64,000 nucleotides of DNA, taken from the NCBI GenBank assembly GCA_027494015.1, contig JAOSJP010000034.1, positions 496,001 through 560,000 on the forward strand. The letters are read 5' to 3'. Below are positions 36,301 to 45,093 of this stretch, piece by piece; the first letter of the stretch is position 1, and each line of letters opens with the position of its first letter. This DNA is from Anaerolineae bacterium. Lineage in GTDB: Bacteria; Chloroflexota; Anaerolineae; Aggregatilineales; Aggregatilineaceae. The notes beneath the pieces were generated by a model. That model searched no databases. It saw only the letters and a list, made by a program, of their open reading frames with translations, and was not told where the DNA came from. The position numbers and the translations under genes were made by a program.

Positions 36301-39216
36301 GAGCGCCTCAACAGCGCTACGCTGCAAGTCTGGGTGACGGGCACCCGGCCCGTGTGGTGGGGCCGCCCCAGCAACTCGGTTGACCTGATCGCTGACAAAG
36401 AGAGCTACCAGCCCGGCGACACTGCCGAAATCCTGATCCCGACGCCGTTCACCGGCACATCTTACGCGTTGATCGCTGTTGAGCGGGCGGGCATCCAGGC
36501 CTACGAGGTGGTGAAGATCGAGGGGTCTACCTTCGTCTACACCCTGCCGATCACTGAGGATCATCTGCCGACGATCCACGTCTCAGTGGCGCTGATGAAG
36601 GGCACCGACGCCGAAACGCCCAACCCATCGTACCGCACGGGCAGCATCGCCCTCAGCGTTGAGCCGGTCAGCCGCCGCCTGGAGGTCACCATCACGCCAT
36701 CGGCGACGCGGGCGCAGCCGGGCGACACCGTGACGCTGGACATCAAAGCGGTGGATGCGCGCGGCGAGCCGGTCAGCGCCGAGGTGGGCGTGACCGTCAC
36801 CGACCTGGCCATTCTCTCGCTGATGCCGCCCAACAGCCCCACGCTGGAAGAGCAGTTCTACGGCTACCAGGGCAACTATGTAGATACGCAGGTTGCGCTG
36901 CGCGCCCTGCTCGACGTGCTGACCGACGAGATGATGGAAGACCAGGCCCGGCGCGAGGCGGTCATGGCCCCGATGGCGGCCATGCCGACTGCCACCGCAG
37001 AGATGGCAGATGGCGCGGCGCTCGAAGCCACAAGCGCCCTGGGCGGCGCGCCAGAACCGGTGACCGTCCGCCAGGACTTCCAGCAGACGCCGCTGTGGGC
37101 GCCGCGCGTCGTCACCGATGCGACGGGCCGGGCGAGCCTGACGCTCACCCTGCCGGACAACCTGACCACCTGGCACGTGGACGCGCGCGGCCTGACGGTT
37201 GACACGCGGGTGGGCGAAGCGATCTCCGACGTGATGAGCACGCTGCCGCTGCTGGTGCGCCCGGTGACGCCGCGCTTCTTCGTCGTCGGCGACCGCGTGG
37301 CCCTGGCCGCGGTGATCAACAACAACACCGACGCCGCCCAGACCGTCCAGGCGACGCTGCAGGCGAGCGGCGTGAGCTTCGAGAGCGACGCGACCCAGGC
37401 GGTTAGCATCGAGGCCGGGGCGCGGGCGCGCGTCGAATGGTGGGTGACGGTCGAGGACGTGAAGTACGTAGACCTGACCTTCATCGCCATCGGCGAGCGC
37501 GGCTACCAGGACGCGGCCAAGCCCATGCTGGCCACCGGGCCGGACGGCACCATCCCCGTCTATCGCTACACCGCGCCGGACACAGTGGGCACGGGCGGGA
37601 TGCTGCGCGCCGAGGGCGCGCGCACCGAGGCGATCAGCCTGCCGCCCAGCCTGGACACCGACCAGGGCGAGCTGACGCTTCACCTCGACCCGTCGCTGGC
37701 GGTGACGACGGTGGACGCCCTGGACTACCTGAAGAACTTCCCTCACCAGTGCATCGAGCAGACGATCAGCCGCTTCCTGCCCAATGTGATGACCTACCGT
37801 GCGCTGAAGGACCTCGGCCTGGACGATCCAGAACTGGCCGCCAACCTGCGCGCCGTGCTGGACGAGGCGCTGGCCCGCCTGGCCCGCGAGCAGAATCCTG
37901 ACGGCGGCTGGGGCTGGTTCGCCCAGATGGAGAGCAACCCCTACATCACCGCCTACGCGGCGCTGGGGCTGGCCGAGGCGCGCGACGCCGGCTTCGACGT
38001 GGACGCGCAGATGCTCGACCGGGCGCTCAACTTCGTCCGCCTCGACCTGATCCGGCCCACGATAGACACCCCCGTATGGCGGCTGAACCGCCAGGCGTTC
38101 TACGCCTACGTCTTCGCGCGGGCCGGGCAGGCACAAGCCGCCGACCTGGACATGCTGCGCGAGCACCGGCTGGAGATGGACACCTGGGCGCTGGCGTTCC
38201 TGCTGATGGCCTACGAGCAGCACGACCCCGCCGCTGACGCCATCCCCGCGCTGGTCAGCGACCTGCAGAGCGCGGCCATCCTCTCGGCGACCGGCGCGCA
38301 CTGGGAAGAGGCCGAGCGCGACTGGTGGAACTGGAGCAGCGACACGCGCACGACGGCCATCGCGCTGGCGGCGCTGACGCGCGTCCAGCCCGATCACGAC
38401 CTGCTGCCCAATGTGGTGCGCTGGCTGATGGTCGCCCGCCAGGGCGATCACTGGACGACGACGCAGGAGACAGCCTGGGCGGTGATGGCTCTCACCGACT
38501 GGATGGCTGCCAGCGGCGAGCTGCGCGGCGACTACACCTACAGCCTGGCCATCAACGGCGCGGGCCTGGGCGCGGGCACAGTGACGCCGGAGACGGTGCG
38601 CGAAGGCCAGGTGTTGCAGGTGGCGGTGAAAGACCTGCTGCGCGACGAGATCAACCGCGTGACGGTCTCTCGCTCGGCGGGCGAGGGCGTGCTGTACTAC
38701 ACGGCGCACCTCAAGACCCGGCTGTGGGCGGCGGAGGCCAAGCCGATCAGCCGGGGGGTCACCGTCTCGCGCGAGTACTTCCGCGCTGCCGACCCCAACA
38801 CACCGGTCACGTCCGCCCAGGTGGGCGATGTGATCACCGTGCGTGTGACGATCACCCTGCCCCAGGAGATCTACTACTTCGTGCTGGAAGACCCTATCCC
38901 GGCGGGCACCGAGCCGGTGGATACGTCACTGCTGACGACCAGCCAACTTGACCAGCCGCCCACCATCCAGCCGCTGTACGAGCCGCGCTGGTACTGGGGC
39001 TGGTGGCTGTTCGACCGCTCCGAGCTGCGCGACGAACAGCTTAACCTGTACGCGGACTTCCTGCCGAGCGGCACCTTCGTCTACACCTACCAGGTGCGGG
39101 CCAGCGTGCCCGGCGAGTTCCAGACGATGCCCAGCCACGCCTACGCCTTCTACTTCCCGGAGGTCTTCGGGCGCGGCGCGGGGACGCTCTTCACGGTGAC
39201 GGCGGCGGCTGAGTAA
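33337..39216 (+). CDS. Bacterial alpha-2-macroglobulin family protein
   Basis: A 1959-residue exported protein. Start GTG 33337 has AAGGAG seven bases upstream. Signal peptide about residues 1-30, then four Ig-like repeats (each opening with a P-x-x-G-x-x-V motif), macroglobulin domains (YTDRPIYRPGETVYFRG), a flexible Met/Ala-rich bait-like segment near 1205-1240, the A2M core, and an intact thioester motif CIEQ (Cys1472, Gln1475) in an alpha-toroid domain. It traps proteases that cleave the bait. Unlike proteobacterial forms it has no lipobox and no PBP1C gene beside it. Confidence 0.94.
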   Translation: MNEILAWGTRIGVAALAAMLLAATTQSLAQEGAEPLPPQVIAVQPYPGEEVLADQPVTLVFDQAMDAASVEAAWQIQPAASLEFTWADARTLRAIPAGGWQRATRYAVTLGASAQSAGGVALAEPHEFFVQTIGRLEVAAVIPADGAEGVAADATITVSFNRPVVPLVSTGELEGLPDPLQFAPAVEGRGEWINTSIYQFTPAKPLTGGTTYTARVAAGLADVLGATLDQTYAWQFRTLAPEVLNVSPYSNQSNVRLETPVSIEFSQPMDRASTEAAFALLFSGERVAGKFTWSDDSRRLTFQPDALLRLEASYLITLAPTARGISGEATLREGLSYAFSTVPAPGIAYTDPSNGERAVYPGGGVSIVFKSPMNTETFADKVEIVSPEGVIWKPVVGGDQSLYLDFATQQETTYTIRFKRGAQDVYGNTIETDYTFSFVTGVIDPWAALPTYERFMLTSAYRDDTRIAMRVAAKPAVRFWLHTLDTAQIGTAMRAYYEDIDRLARRSPLLREWTQTLDAGPALYGVDEVLLASEQGGKLAPGVYLLRAQGPRVREPETMALGVVTASLTVKRSPDEMLIWVTDIQSAEPVAGVAVRLYDGDGRQIVGGETGADGVVRLPVDLYPSRDTFVYAVAEGADTYGVWMSWNENELPETAGYLYTDRPIYRPGETVYFRGAVRDRQDMTYSVPSARSVHVSIDVNWGGQMLFEGELPLTEFGTFNGEIALPDDVQLGQANINVQMSGRYAAQVSFSIAEFRVPEYKVEVTPDYDQIAQGDPLKAAVAASYYFGGAVSGAPMSWNAVGDAAWFSYAGPGRYSFSDETQDTFSWVTLGSGEATTDANGQVIVSLPDTRAPSRRPMTISIEGQVWDESGQVISGRTSVLAHPANVYVGLRTDRYFGREGQPLNIDLIAVTPESRPIPGQKIDVKVVEIRWERVPVEGQFGQYNWQRQEIEVESGQVIAADDGTARYTFTPSGAGIFRVQALARDAYERLNSATLQVWVTGTRPVWWGRPSNSVDLIADKESYQPGDTAEILIPTPFTGTSYALIAVERAGIQAYEVVKIEGSTFVYTLPITEDHLPTIHVSVALMKGTDAETPNPSYRTGSIALSVEPVSRRLEVTITPSATRAQPGDTVTLDIKAVDARGEPVSAEVGVTVTDLAILSLMPPNSPTLEEQFYGYQGNYVDTQVALRALLDVLTDEMMEDQARREAVMAPMAAMPTATAEMADGAALEATSALGGAPEPVTVRQDFQQTPLWAPRVVTDATGRASLTLTLPDNLTTWHVDARGLTVDTRVGEAISDVMSTLPLLVRPVTPRFFVVGDRVALAAVINNNTDAAQTVQATLQASGVSFESDATQAVSIEAGARARVEWWVTVEDVKYVDLTFIAIGERGYQDAAKPMLATGPDGTIPVYRYTAPDTVGTGGMLRAEGARTEAISLPPSLDTDQGELTLHLDPSLAVTTVDALDYLKNFPHQCIEQTISRFLPNVMTYRALKDLGLDDPELAANLRAVLDEALARLAREQNPDGGWGWFAQMESNPYITAYAALGLAEARDAGFDVDAQMLDRALNFVRLDLIRPTIDTPVWRLNRQAFYAYVFARAGQAQAADLDMLREHRLEMDTWALAFLLMAYEQHDPAADAIPALVSDLQSAAILSATGAHWEEAERDWWNWSSDTRTTAIALAALTRVQPDHDLLPNVVRWLMVARQGDHWTTTQETAWAVMALTDWMAASGELRGDYTYSLAINGAGLGAGTVTPETVREGQVLQVAVKDLLRDEINRVTVSRSAGEGVLYYTAHLKTRLWAAEAKPISRGVTVSREYFRAADPNTPVTSAQVGDVITVRVTITLPQEIYYFVLEDPIPAGTEPVDTSLLTTSQLDQPPTIQPLYEPRWYWGWWLFDRSELRDEQLNLYADFLPSGTFVYTYQVRASVPGEFQTMPSHAYAFYFPEVFGRGAGTLFTVTAAAE

Positions 39217-39236
39217 GCCTCCCCGCCCAGCGACAC

Positions 39237-39269
39237 AAAACGCCCCAGGGTTGTGGCCCTGGGGCGTTT
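39237..39269. terminator. Bidirectional intrinsic terminator
   Basis: AAACGCCCCAGGG pairs perfectly with CCCTGGGGCGTTT (39257-39269) around a six-base loop. A-run and T-run flanks serve both strands, between the convergent alpha-2-macroglobulin and PFOR genes. Confidence 0.85.
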
Positions 39270-39311
39270 CTGCTTGGCGGTACGGTCAGACTTCCGAAGT
39301 CTTCTCTGCGA

Positions 39312-42300
39312 CTAGATGTCGAACTGCGCCCACTGCTCGTACATCTTCCAGCGCGTAGCCACGTCCTGGCGCATCATCTCCAGCAGTGCGGTGGCGCGCT
39401 CCGGGTCCGAATTGCGCAGGATGCGGAAGCGGTTCTCCTTGTACATCCACTCCCCAATGTCCATCGTCGGAGCCTTGGAGTCCAGCATGAGCGGCTGCTT
39501 GCCGGCGCGCGTATTGTCCGGGTTGAAGCGGTAGAGCGGCCAGAAGCCGGACTCCACAGCATCCTTCTGGTTCTGGTAGCCATAGCGCAGGTCGTAGCCG
39601 TGCGCGATGCACTGGCTGTAGGCGACGATGAGCGACGGGCCGTCGTAGGCTTCCGCCTCGGCAAACGCCTTGATCGCCTGGGTCATGTTGGCGCCGAGCG
39701 CCACCTGAGCGACGTAGATGTTGCCGTAAGTCATGGCGATCATGCCCAGGTCTTTCTTGGGCATCCCTTTGCCGGCGGCGGCAAACTTGGCCACCGCGCC
39801 GCGCGGCGTCGCCTTGGACATCTGGCCGCCGGTGTTGGAGTACACGCCGGTGTCGAGCACGAGCACGTTCACGTCGCGCCCCGACGCCAGGACGTGATCC
39901 AGGCCGCCGTAGCCGATGTCGTAGGCCCAGCCGTCGCCGCCGAAGACCCACACGGACTTTCTCACCAGGTAGTCGGCCACGCCCAGGAACTGCCGGGCAA
40001 ACGGGCTGTCGTCCTGCGCCAGCAGGGCCTTGAGCTGGTCCACGCGCCCGCGCTGCTGCTCGATCCCTTCCTGCGTGCTCTGATCGGCGTCGCGGATGGC
40101 TTCGAGCAATTCGTGGTGATTCTGCGCCTGGGCGATGAGCTGATCGAGCAGCTCGTAGGCGTACTGGGTCAGCTTGTCGGCGGTCAGGCGCATGCCCATG
40201 CCGAACTCCGCCGCATCTTCAAACAGCGAGTTCGACCAGGCCGGGCCGCGCCCGTCGGCGCGCACCGCGTAGGGTGTGGTGGGCAGGTTGCCGCCGTAGA
40301 TGGACGAGCAGCCGGTGGCATTGGCGATGATGGCCCGGTCGCCGAAAAGCTGCGACATCAGCTTGATGTAGGGCGTCTCGCCGCAGCCGGCGCACGCGCC
40401 GGAGAACTCGAACAGCGGGCGGATGAACTGCGACCCCTTGACCGTGAAGCGGCTGAAGGTGGCCGGATCGGTTTCGGGCAGGGCCAGGAAGTAATCCCAG
40501 TTTTCGGCTTCGTTGCGGCGCAGTTCTTCAGCGAGCGGGGCCATGTTGATCGCCTTGCGGTCGGTCTTCTGGCCGCTGGCGTCTTTGGCGTAGGCCGGGC
40601 AGATCTCGACGCACACGCCGCAGCCGGTGCAGTCTTCGGGCGCCACCTGGAGGGTGTACTTCATGCCCTTCCACTCGCGGCCCTTCGCCTCGAAGGACTT
40701 GAAGGTCTTGGGCGACGCGCCGTTGGCATACTCGGCGTCGTAGACCTTCATGCGGATCGTGGCGTGCGGGCAGACGTAGGCGCACTGGTTGCACTGGATG
40801 CAGACTTCGGGTTCCCAGACGGGAATCTCGGTCGCCACCGTGCGCTTCTCGTACTGTGTGGTGGCCGTCGGATACGTGCCGTCAAGAGGCATGGCCGACA
40901 CGGGCAGCAGGTCGCCGCGCCCGGCGATGATCTCAGCGGTCACGTACTGCACGAAGTCCGGCGCGTAGGCCGGGACGGGCGGGCGCATGGAGAACGTGCT
41001 GGTCACCTCGTCGGGATAGCTGACGCGCTCAATGCGCTCCACCGCTACCTCAGCGCCGCGAATGTTCATATCCACGATCTTGCCACCCTTGCGCCCGTAG
41101 GTGTCCTCGACCGCCGCGCCGATCATCTCCATCGCCTTCTCTTCTGGCAGCACGCCGGAAATCTTGAAGAAGGCCGCCTGCATGATGATGTTGATGCGAC
41201 CGCCCAGCCCGACCGACCTGGCGATGGCGTCGGCGTCAATGACGTAGAACCTGGGCTGCCTGTCAATGATCTGCTGCTGCACCTCGCGCGGGAGATGGTC
41301 CCACACTTCGGCGGCGCTGTAGGAGCTGTTGAGCAGGAAGGTGCCGCCCTTCTCAAGCTGGCCGAGCATGTCGAATTGCTCAAGGAAGGTGAACTTGTGG
41401 CAGGCCAGGAAGCCCGCCTTCTTGATCAGGTAGCTGCTGCGGATGGGCTTGTGCGAGAAACGCAGGTGCGAGACCGTGCGCGCGCCGGACTTCTTGGAGT
41501 CGTAGACGAAGTAGCCCTGGGCGTAGTTGTCGGTCCCCCCGCCGATGATCTTAATCGAGTTCTTGTTGGCCCCCACCGTGCCGTCCGCGCCCAGGCCGAA
41601 GAACAGCGCGCGGTGCACGTCGCCGCCCTCGGTGGAGAAGTCGTCGTCCCAGTCCAGGCTGGTGTGCGATACATCGTCCACAATGCCGATGGTGAAGTGA
41701 TTCTTCGGCTGGGCGGCGGCCAGGTTGTCGAACACGCCCTTGACCATCGCCGGGGTGAATTCTTTGGAGCCGAGGCCGTAGCGCCCGCCAACGATCAGCG
41801 GCATCTCGCCCCAGGAACCGTTGGCAATCCCCTCCGCAAAGGCCGTGATCACGTCCTGGTAGAGTGGCTCGCCCACCGCGCCCGGCTCTTTTGTCCGGTC
41901 GAGCACGGCGATAGACTTAACCGTCCTGGGAATGGCGGCCAGAAGCGCCTCGCCGACGAACGGGCGGTACAGGCGGACCTTGAGCACGCCGATCTTCTCG
42001 CCGCGCACCAGCATATAGTCCACCAGCTCGTGTGCCACTTCCGCGCCGGAACCCATCAGGATGACGATGCGCTCGGCGTCGGGCGCGCCCACGTAATCGA
42101 ACAGGTGATACTGGCGGCCCACAACCTCGGCGAAACGATCCATGACCTTCTGGACGATGCCCGGCGTGACGGCGTAGAACGGGTTGACCGTCTCGCGGCC
42201 CTGGAAGTAGACATCCGGGTTCTGCGCCGTGCCGCGCAGCACCGGGCGGTCCGGCGACATGCCGCGCATCCGGTGCGCGATCACGAACTGATCGTCAATG

Positions 42301-42896
42301 AGCGCGCGCATGTCATCGTGCGTAAGCTGCTCGATCTTCTGGATTTCGTGCGATGAGCGGAAGCCATCGAAGAAATGGACGAACGGCACGCGCGCTTCCA
42401 GCGTCACGGCCTGGGCGATCAGGGCGAAGTCGTGCACTTCCTGAATGCTGCCCGACGCCAACAGCCCCCAGCCCGTCTGGCGCACGGCCATCACGTCCGA
42501 GTGATCCCCGAAAATGGACAGGGCGTGCACGGCCAGCGAGCGCGCCGAGACATGGAAGACGGTCGGGAGCAGCTCACCGGCGATCTTGTACATGTTGGGG
42601 ATCATCAGCAGCAGGCCCTGCGATGCGGTGAAGGTCGTCGCCAGCGCGCCCGTGGTCAGCGCGCCATGAATGGCGCCCGCCGCGCCGCTCTCGGCCTGCA
42701 TTTCGGTGACATCCGGCACCGTGCCCCAGATGTTCTGCACGCCCGCAGCCGAAAGCTCGTCGGCCTCCTCGCCCATTGGCGAAGACGGCGTGATGGGATA
42801 GATCGCGATGACCTCATTGAGGGCATGGGCCACCTGGGCAGCAGCGCTGTTGCCGTCAATCGTCACCATGTTGCGGGACGATTTATCACTAGCCAT
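39312..42896 (-). CDS. nifJ: Pyruvate:ferredoxin (flavodoxin) oxidoreductase, single-chain
   Basis: A 1194-residue PFOR interconverting pyruvate + CoA and acetyl-CoA + CO2 with reduced ferredoxin. Start ATG 42896 follows AGGAGG. Domains in order: pyrimidine-binding (YPITPSSPMGE), transketolase-like domain II, CoA-binding domain, 2x4Fe-4S domain (CIQCNQCAYVCPH and CTGCGVCVEICPA), then the TPP domain with CAGCGETPYIKL and GGDGWAYDIGYGG. All cofactor motifs are intact. Indicates anaerobic or facultative metabolism. Confidence 0.97.
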   Translation of the reverse strand: MASDKSSRNMVTIDGNSAAAQVAHALNEVIAIYPITPSSPMGEEADELSAAGVQNIWGTVPDVTEMQAESGAAGAIHGALTTGALATTFTASQGLLLMIPNMYKIAGELLPTVFHVSARSLAVHALSIFGDHSDVMAVRQTGWGLLASGSIQEVHDFALIAQAVTLEARVPFVHFFDGFRSSHEIQKIEQLTHDDMRALIDDQFVIAHRMRGMSPDRPVLRGTAQNPDVYFQGRETVNPFYAVTPGIVQKVMDRFAEVVGRQYHLFDYVGAPDAERIVILMGSGAEVAHELVDYMLVRGEKIGVLKVRLYRPFVGEALLAAIPRTVKSIAVLDRTKEPGAVGEPLYQDVITAFAEGIANGSWGEMPLIVGGRYGLGSKEFTPAMVKGVFDNLAAAQPKNHFTIGIVDDVSHTSLDWDDDFSTEGGDVHRALFFGLGADGTVGANKNSIKIIGGGTDNYAQGYFVYDSKKSGARTVSHLRFSHKPIRSSYLIKKAGFLACHKFTFLEQFDMLGQLEKGGTFLLNSSYSAAEVWDHLPREVQQQIIDRQPRFYVIDADAIARSVGLGGRINIIMQAAFFKISGVLPEEKAMEMIGAAVEDTYGRKGGKIVDMNIRGAEVAVERIERVSYPDEVTSTFSMRPPVPAYAPDFVQYVTAEIIAGRGDLLPVSAMPLDGTYPTATTQYEKRTVATEIPVWEPEVCIQCNQCAYVCPHATIRMKVYDAEYANGASPKTFKSFEAKGREWKGMKYTLQVAPEDCTGCGVCVEICPAYAKDASGQKTDRKAINMAPLAEELRRNEAENWDYFLALPETDPATFSRFTVKGSQFIRPLFEFSGACAGCGETPYIKLMSQLFGDRAIIANATGCSSIYGGNLPTTPYAVRADGRGPAWSNSLFEDAAEFGMGMRLTADKLTQYAYELLDQLIAQAQNHHELLEAIRDADQSTQEGIEQQRGRVDQLKALLAQDDSPFARQFLGVADYLVRKSVWVFGGDGWAYDIGYGGLDHVLASGRDVNVLVLDTGVYSNTGGQMSKATPRGAVAKFAAAGKGMPKKDLGMIAMTYGNIYVAQVALGANMTQAIKAFAEAEAYDGPSLIVAYSQCIAHGYDLRYGYQNQKDAVESGFWPLYRFNPDNTRAGKQPLMLDSKAPTMDIGEWMYKENRFRILRNSDPERATALLEMMRQDVATRWKMYEQWAQFDI

Positions 42897-43221
42897 CAAT
42901 TTCCTCCTGTGTTCTCTCGCCAGATGACCGCGCGCCAGACGAAAAGCCTGGCAGGCAGTGGCCGGCGGACGAGCCATGCAATGTAAACGTTGGAAGCACG
43001 TTGAGAGACAATTGGCAGATCACGGGCGCAGCTTCGCCCGATTTCTGACATTTTCCCGGTCGTTTCGCCAAGAGTCTAGACCCTTTGCCGGGGCCTCAGT
43101 AGTGTGGAATGTCAGGATATGGATGATGAGTGTCACTTTTACCCAGGTCCGCCGCCGCAGGGCCGCCTGAGGCGATATAATCTGCACAGACCTGTGCACC
43201 TTGCACCCGCGACCTGTGACC
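42897..43221. other. Divergent intergenic region between PFOR and HAD genes
   Basis: No coding signal or named repeat. It should hold the PFOR promoter on the minus strand, which I cannot place, and the plus-strand element at 43176-43181. Confidence 0.4.
43176..43181 (+). promoter_or_regulatory. -10 element for the HAD phosphatase / sortase genes
   Basis: TATAAT, 40 bases upstream of the ATG at 43222. Confidence 0.45.
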
Positions 43222-43932
43222 ATGCCCAAGACATCGCTCGTTCTGTTCGACATTGACGGCACGCTGCTCCACTCCGGCGGCTGCGGGCGCGCGGCGACGC
43301 GCCTGGCGGTGCAGGACGTATTTGGCACCGCCGGCACCCTCGACGACGTGGGCTTCGCCGGCAAGACCGACTGGCAGATTCTGCTGGAGGCACTGACTCC
43401 GGCAGGCATCACTGCCGGGGAGATAGCGCAGCATCTCGCCGAGTACAACCAGGTCGTCGCCCAGCGACTGTCCGAGATCATCGGCGGATGCCCGGTCAGG
43501 CCGTGCGCAGGCGCGCCGGAACTGGTCGCCGCGCTGCGCGCCGACCCCGCCGTGTTGCTGGGCCTGGTCACGGGCAACATGGCCGGGCTGGTGCCGATCA
43601 AGCTGCGCGCGGCGGGCTTCGACCCCGCCGATTTCCCGGTCGGCGCGTTCGGCTCGGAGGGCTGGGAACGGGCCATGCTGCCGCCGCTGGCTCTGGCGCG
43701 CGCCAACGCTTTCAACGGAGTGGATTTCGCGCCCGACCGCGTGGTGATCATCGGCGACACGCCCGGCGACATCACCTGCGCGCACAGCATCGGCGCGCGC
43801 ACCATCGCCGTCGCCACCGGGCCGTTCAGCGCCGACGAGCTGGCTGTCCACCAGCCGGACGGCCTTTTCCCCACGCTCGAAGACACGAGCGCCGTGCTGC
43901 GCGCCATTCTCAACGGCCAGCGCGCCACCTGA
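43222..43932 (+). CDS. HAD family hydrolase (phosphoglycolate phosphatase-like)
   Basis: A 236-residue haloacid-dehalogenase phosphatase. Motif I is FDIDGTLL with nucleophile Asp and acid/base Asp, motif II VTGN, motif IV GDTPGDITCA. An alpha-helical cap (about 20-95) as in Gph/PGMB proteins. A TTG at 43201 is an alternative start. The sortase gene follows 13 bases later. Substrate not identifiable. Confidence 0.85.
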   Translation: MPKTSLVLFDIDGTLLHSGGCGRAATRLAVQDVFGTAGTLDDVGFAGKTDWQILLEALTPAGITAGEIAQHLAEYNQVVAQRLSEIIGGCPVRPCAGAPELVAALRADPAVLLGLVTGNMAGLVPIKLRAAGFDPADFPVGAFGSEGWERAMLPPLALARANAFNGVDFAPDRVVIIGDTPGDITCAHSIGARTIAVATGPFSADELAVHQPDGLFPTLEDTSAVLRAILNGQRAT

Positions 43933-43945
43933 GCGCGCGCCCGCC

Positions 43946-44935
43946 ATGTCCCGCCGCTCACCGTCCAGGGGAACGCTCGCGCTCGGCATCGTTCTCGGCG
44001 CAATCGGCGTCGTGTGCGTGGCGGGCGGACTCGCGCTGCTCGGCTGGCGGATGCTGGCCCCCGATGATGCGGTGATCGTGCCACCCCACCTGTTCGGCAC
44101 GCCCGAACCCACGCCGACACCGGGGCTGCTCGGCACGGCCCTGCCCGCGCCGCCATTGCCCGACGCGCTCACCCAGGTGGTGATCCTGCCGGTCAGCGAT
44201 CCGCCCACGCCAACGGCAATCGCCTTCCTTACCGATACCGCTACCCCCGACGACACCCCCACCGACACGCTCACGCCGTCGCCGGCTGAGCTATCGCCAA
44301 CCGCCACGCCCACAGAGACACAGGCTCCGGCCCCCTCAGCAACGCCGATGCTCGCACCGTCGGCCACACCCGCCGTCACGGAGACCGCGCTGCCCCTCAC
44401 GGCGACGCCGATCCCGACGCTCCTGCCGACTGCATCGCCGGTTCCCGCCCCCGGCGAGCTACCCACGCGCATCCGTATTCCCGCCCTGGGTCTGGACGCG
44501 CCGGTGTTGCCAGTCGGTCAGCACGCAGTGACGCTGGACGGCGAGCTGTTCAGCCAGTGGGACGTGCCCCCCACGCGCGCCGCCGGCTGGCACCAGACCT
44601 CCGCGCCGCTGGGCACGCCCGGCAATACCGTCCTCAACGGGCACCACAACGTCAATGGCGAGGTCTTCCGCCACCTTTCGACCCTGAAGCCGGGCGACTG
44701 GATCGCACTCGACTCCGCTGACCGGCGCTACCATTACGTGGTCGTGCAGACCATGACTCTGGCCGAAGAAGGGCAGCCGCTCGATGTGCGCGCCGAGAAC
44801 GCGCGGTGGATATTGCCGACGGCGGACGAACGTGTTACGCTGGTGACGTGCTGGCCGTCCTACGCCAACACGCACCGGCTGGTGGTCATCGCCCTGCCCG
44901 TGTGGGACGTGATCCCGCCCGCCGACATCCCGTAA
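43946..44935 (+). CDS. Sortase family transpeptidase with Pro/Thr-rich linker
   Basis: A 329-residue membrane-anchored sortase. One N-terminal helix (about 12-35), a Pro/Thr/Ala-rich low-complexity linker (about 50-170), then the sortase domain (TRIRIPALGLDAPVLPVG). Catalytic triad: His233 or His234 in NGHHN, Cys302 in TLVTCWP, Arg311 in NTHR. Sortases join sorting-signal proteins to the envelope or to each other. No LPxTG-like substrate gene was seen in the window. Confidence 0.88.
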   Translation: MSRRSPSRGTLALGIVLGAIGVVCVAGGLALLGWRMLAPDDAVIVPPHLFGTPEPTPTPGLLGTALPAPPLPDALTQVVILPVSDPPTPTAIAFLTDTATPDDTPTDTLTPSPAELSPTATPTETQAPAPSATPMLAPSATPAVTETALPLTATPIPTLLPTASPVPAPGELPTRIRIPALGLDAPVLPVGQHAVTLDGELFSQWDVPPTRAAGWHQTSAPLGTPGNTVLNGHHNVNGEVFRHLSTLKPGDWIALDSADRRYHYVVVQTMTLAEEGQPLDVRAENARWILPTADERVTLVTCWPSYANTHRLVVIALPVWDVIPPADIP

Positions 44936-44978
44936 CAGCGCCGCTGGCCGCCCGGCCAGGGCCGTGCCGTGTAGAGGG

Positions 44979-45068
44979 TGCGTGAAGAGGTTGTCGTAGG
45001 GGCGTATTGCAATACGCCCCTACGGGGGCGCACAGAGCAGCGCCCCTACCTGACAGGTTTTGCACGCA
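44979..45068 (+). mobile_element. 90-bp Rep-A derivative with swapped internal hairpins
   Basis: Left end TGCGTGAAGAGGTTGTC (44979-44995) and right end TGACAGGTTTTGCACGCA (45051-45068) match the Rep-A termini. Instead of the large core it carries the hairpin TAGGGGCGTATTGC/GCAATACGCCCCTA and a GCGCCCCTA motif. Confidence 0.7.
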
Positions 45069-45093
45069 TCCTGCGTAGCAATGGGGAACGCCT

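Noticed and set aside
36583..38709. 708-codon open frame opposite the alpha-2-macroglobulin gene
   Set aside because: No ribosome-binding site, no recognisable family, and the sense gene is certain.
39600..42356. 918-codon open frame on the plus strand opposite nifJ
   Set aside because: Long antisense frame caused by high GC in the third codon position; PFOR on the other strand has all cofactor motifs.
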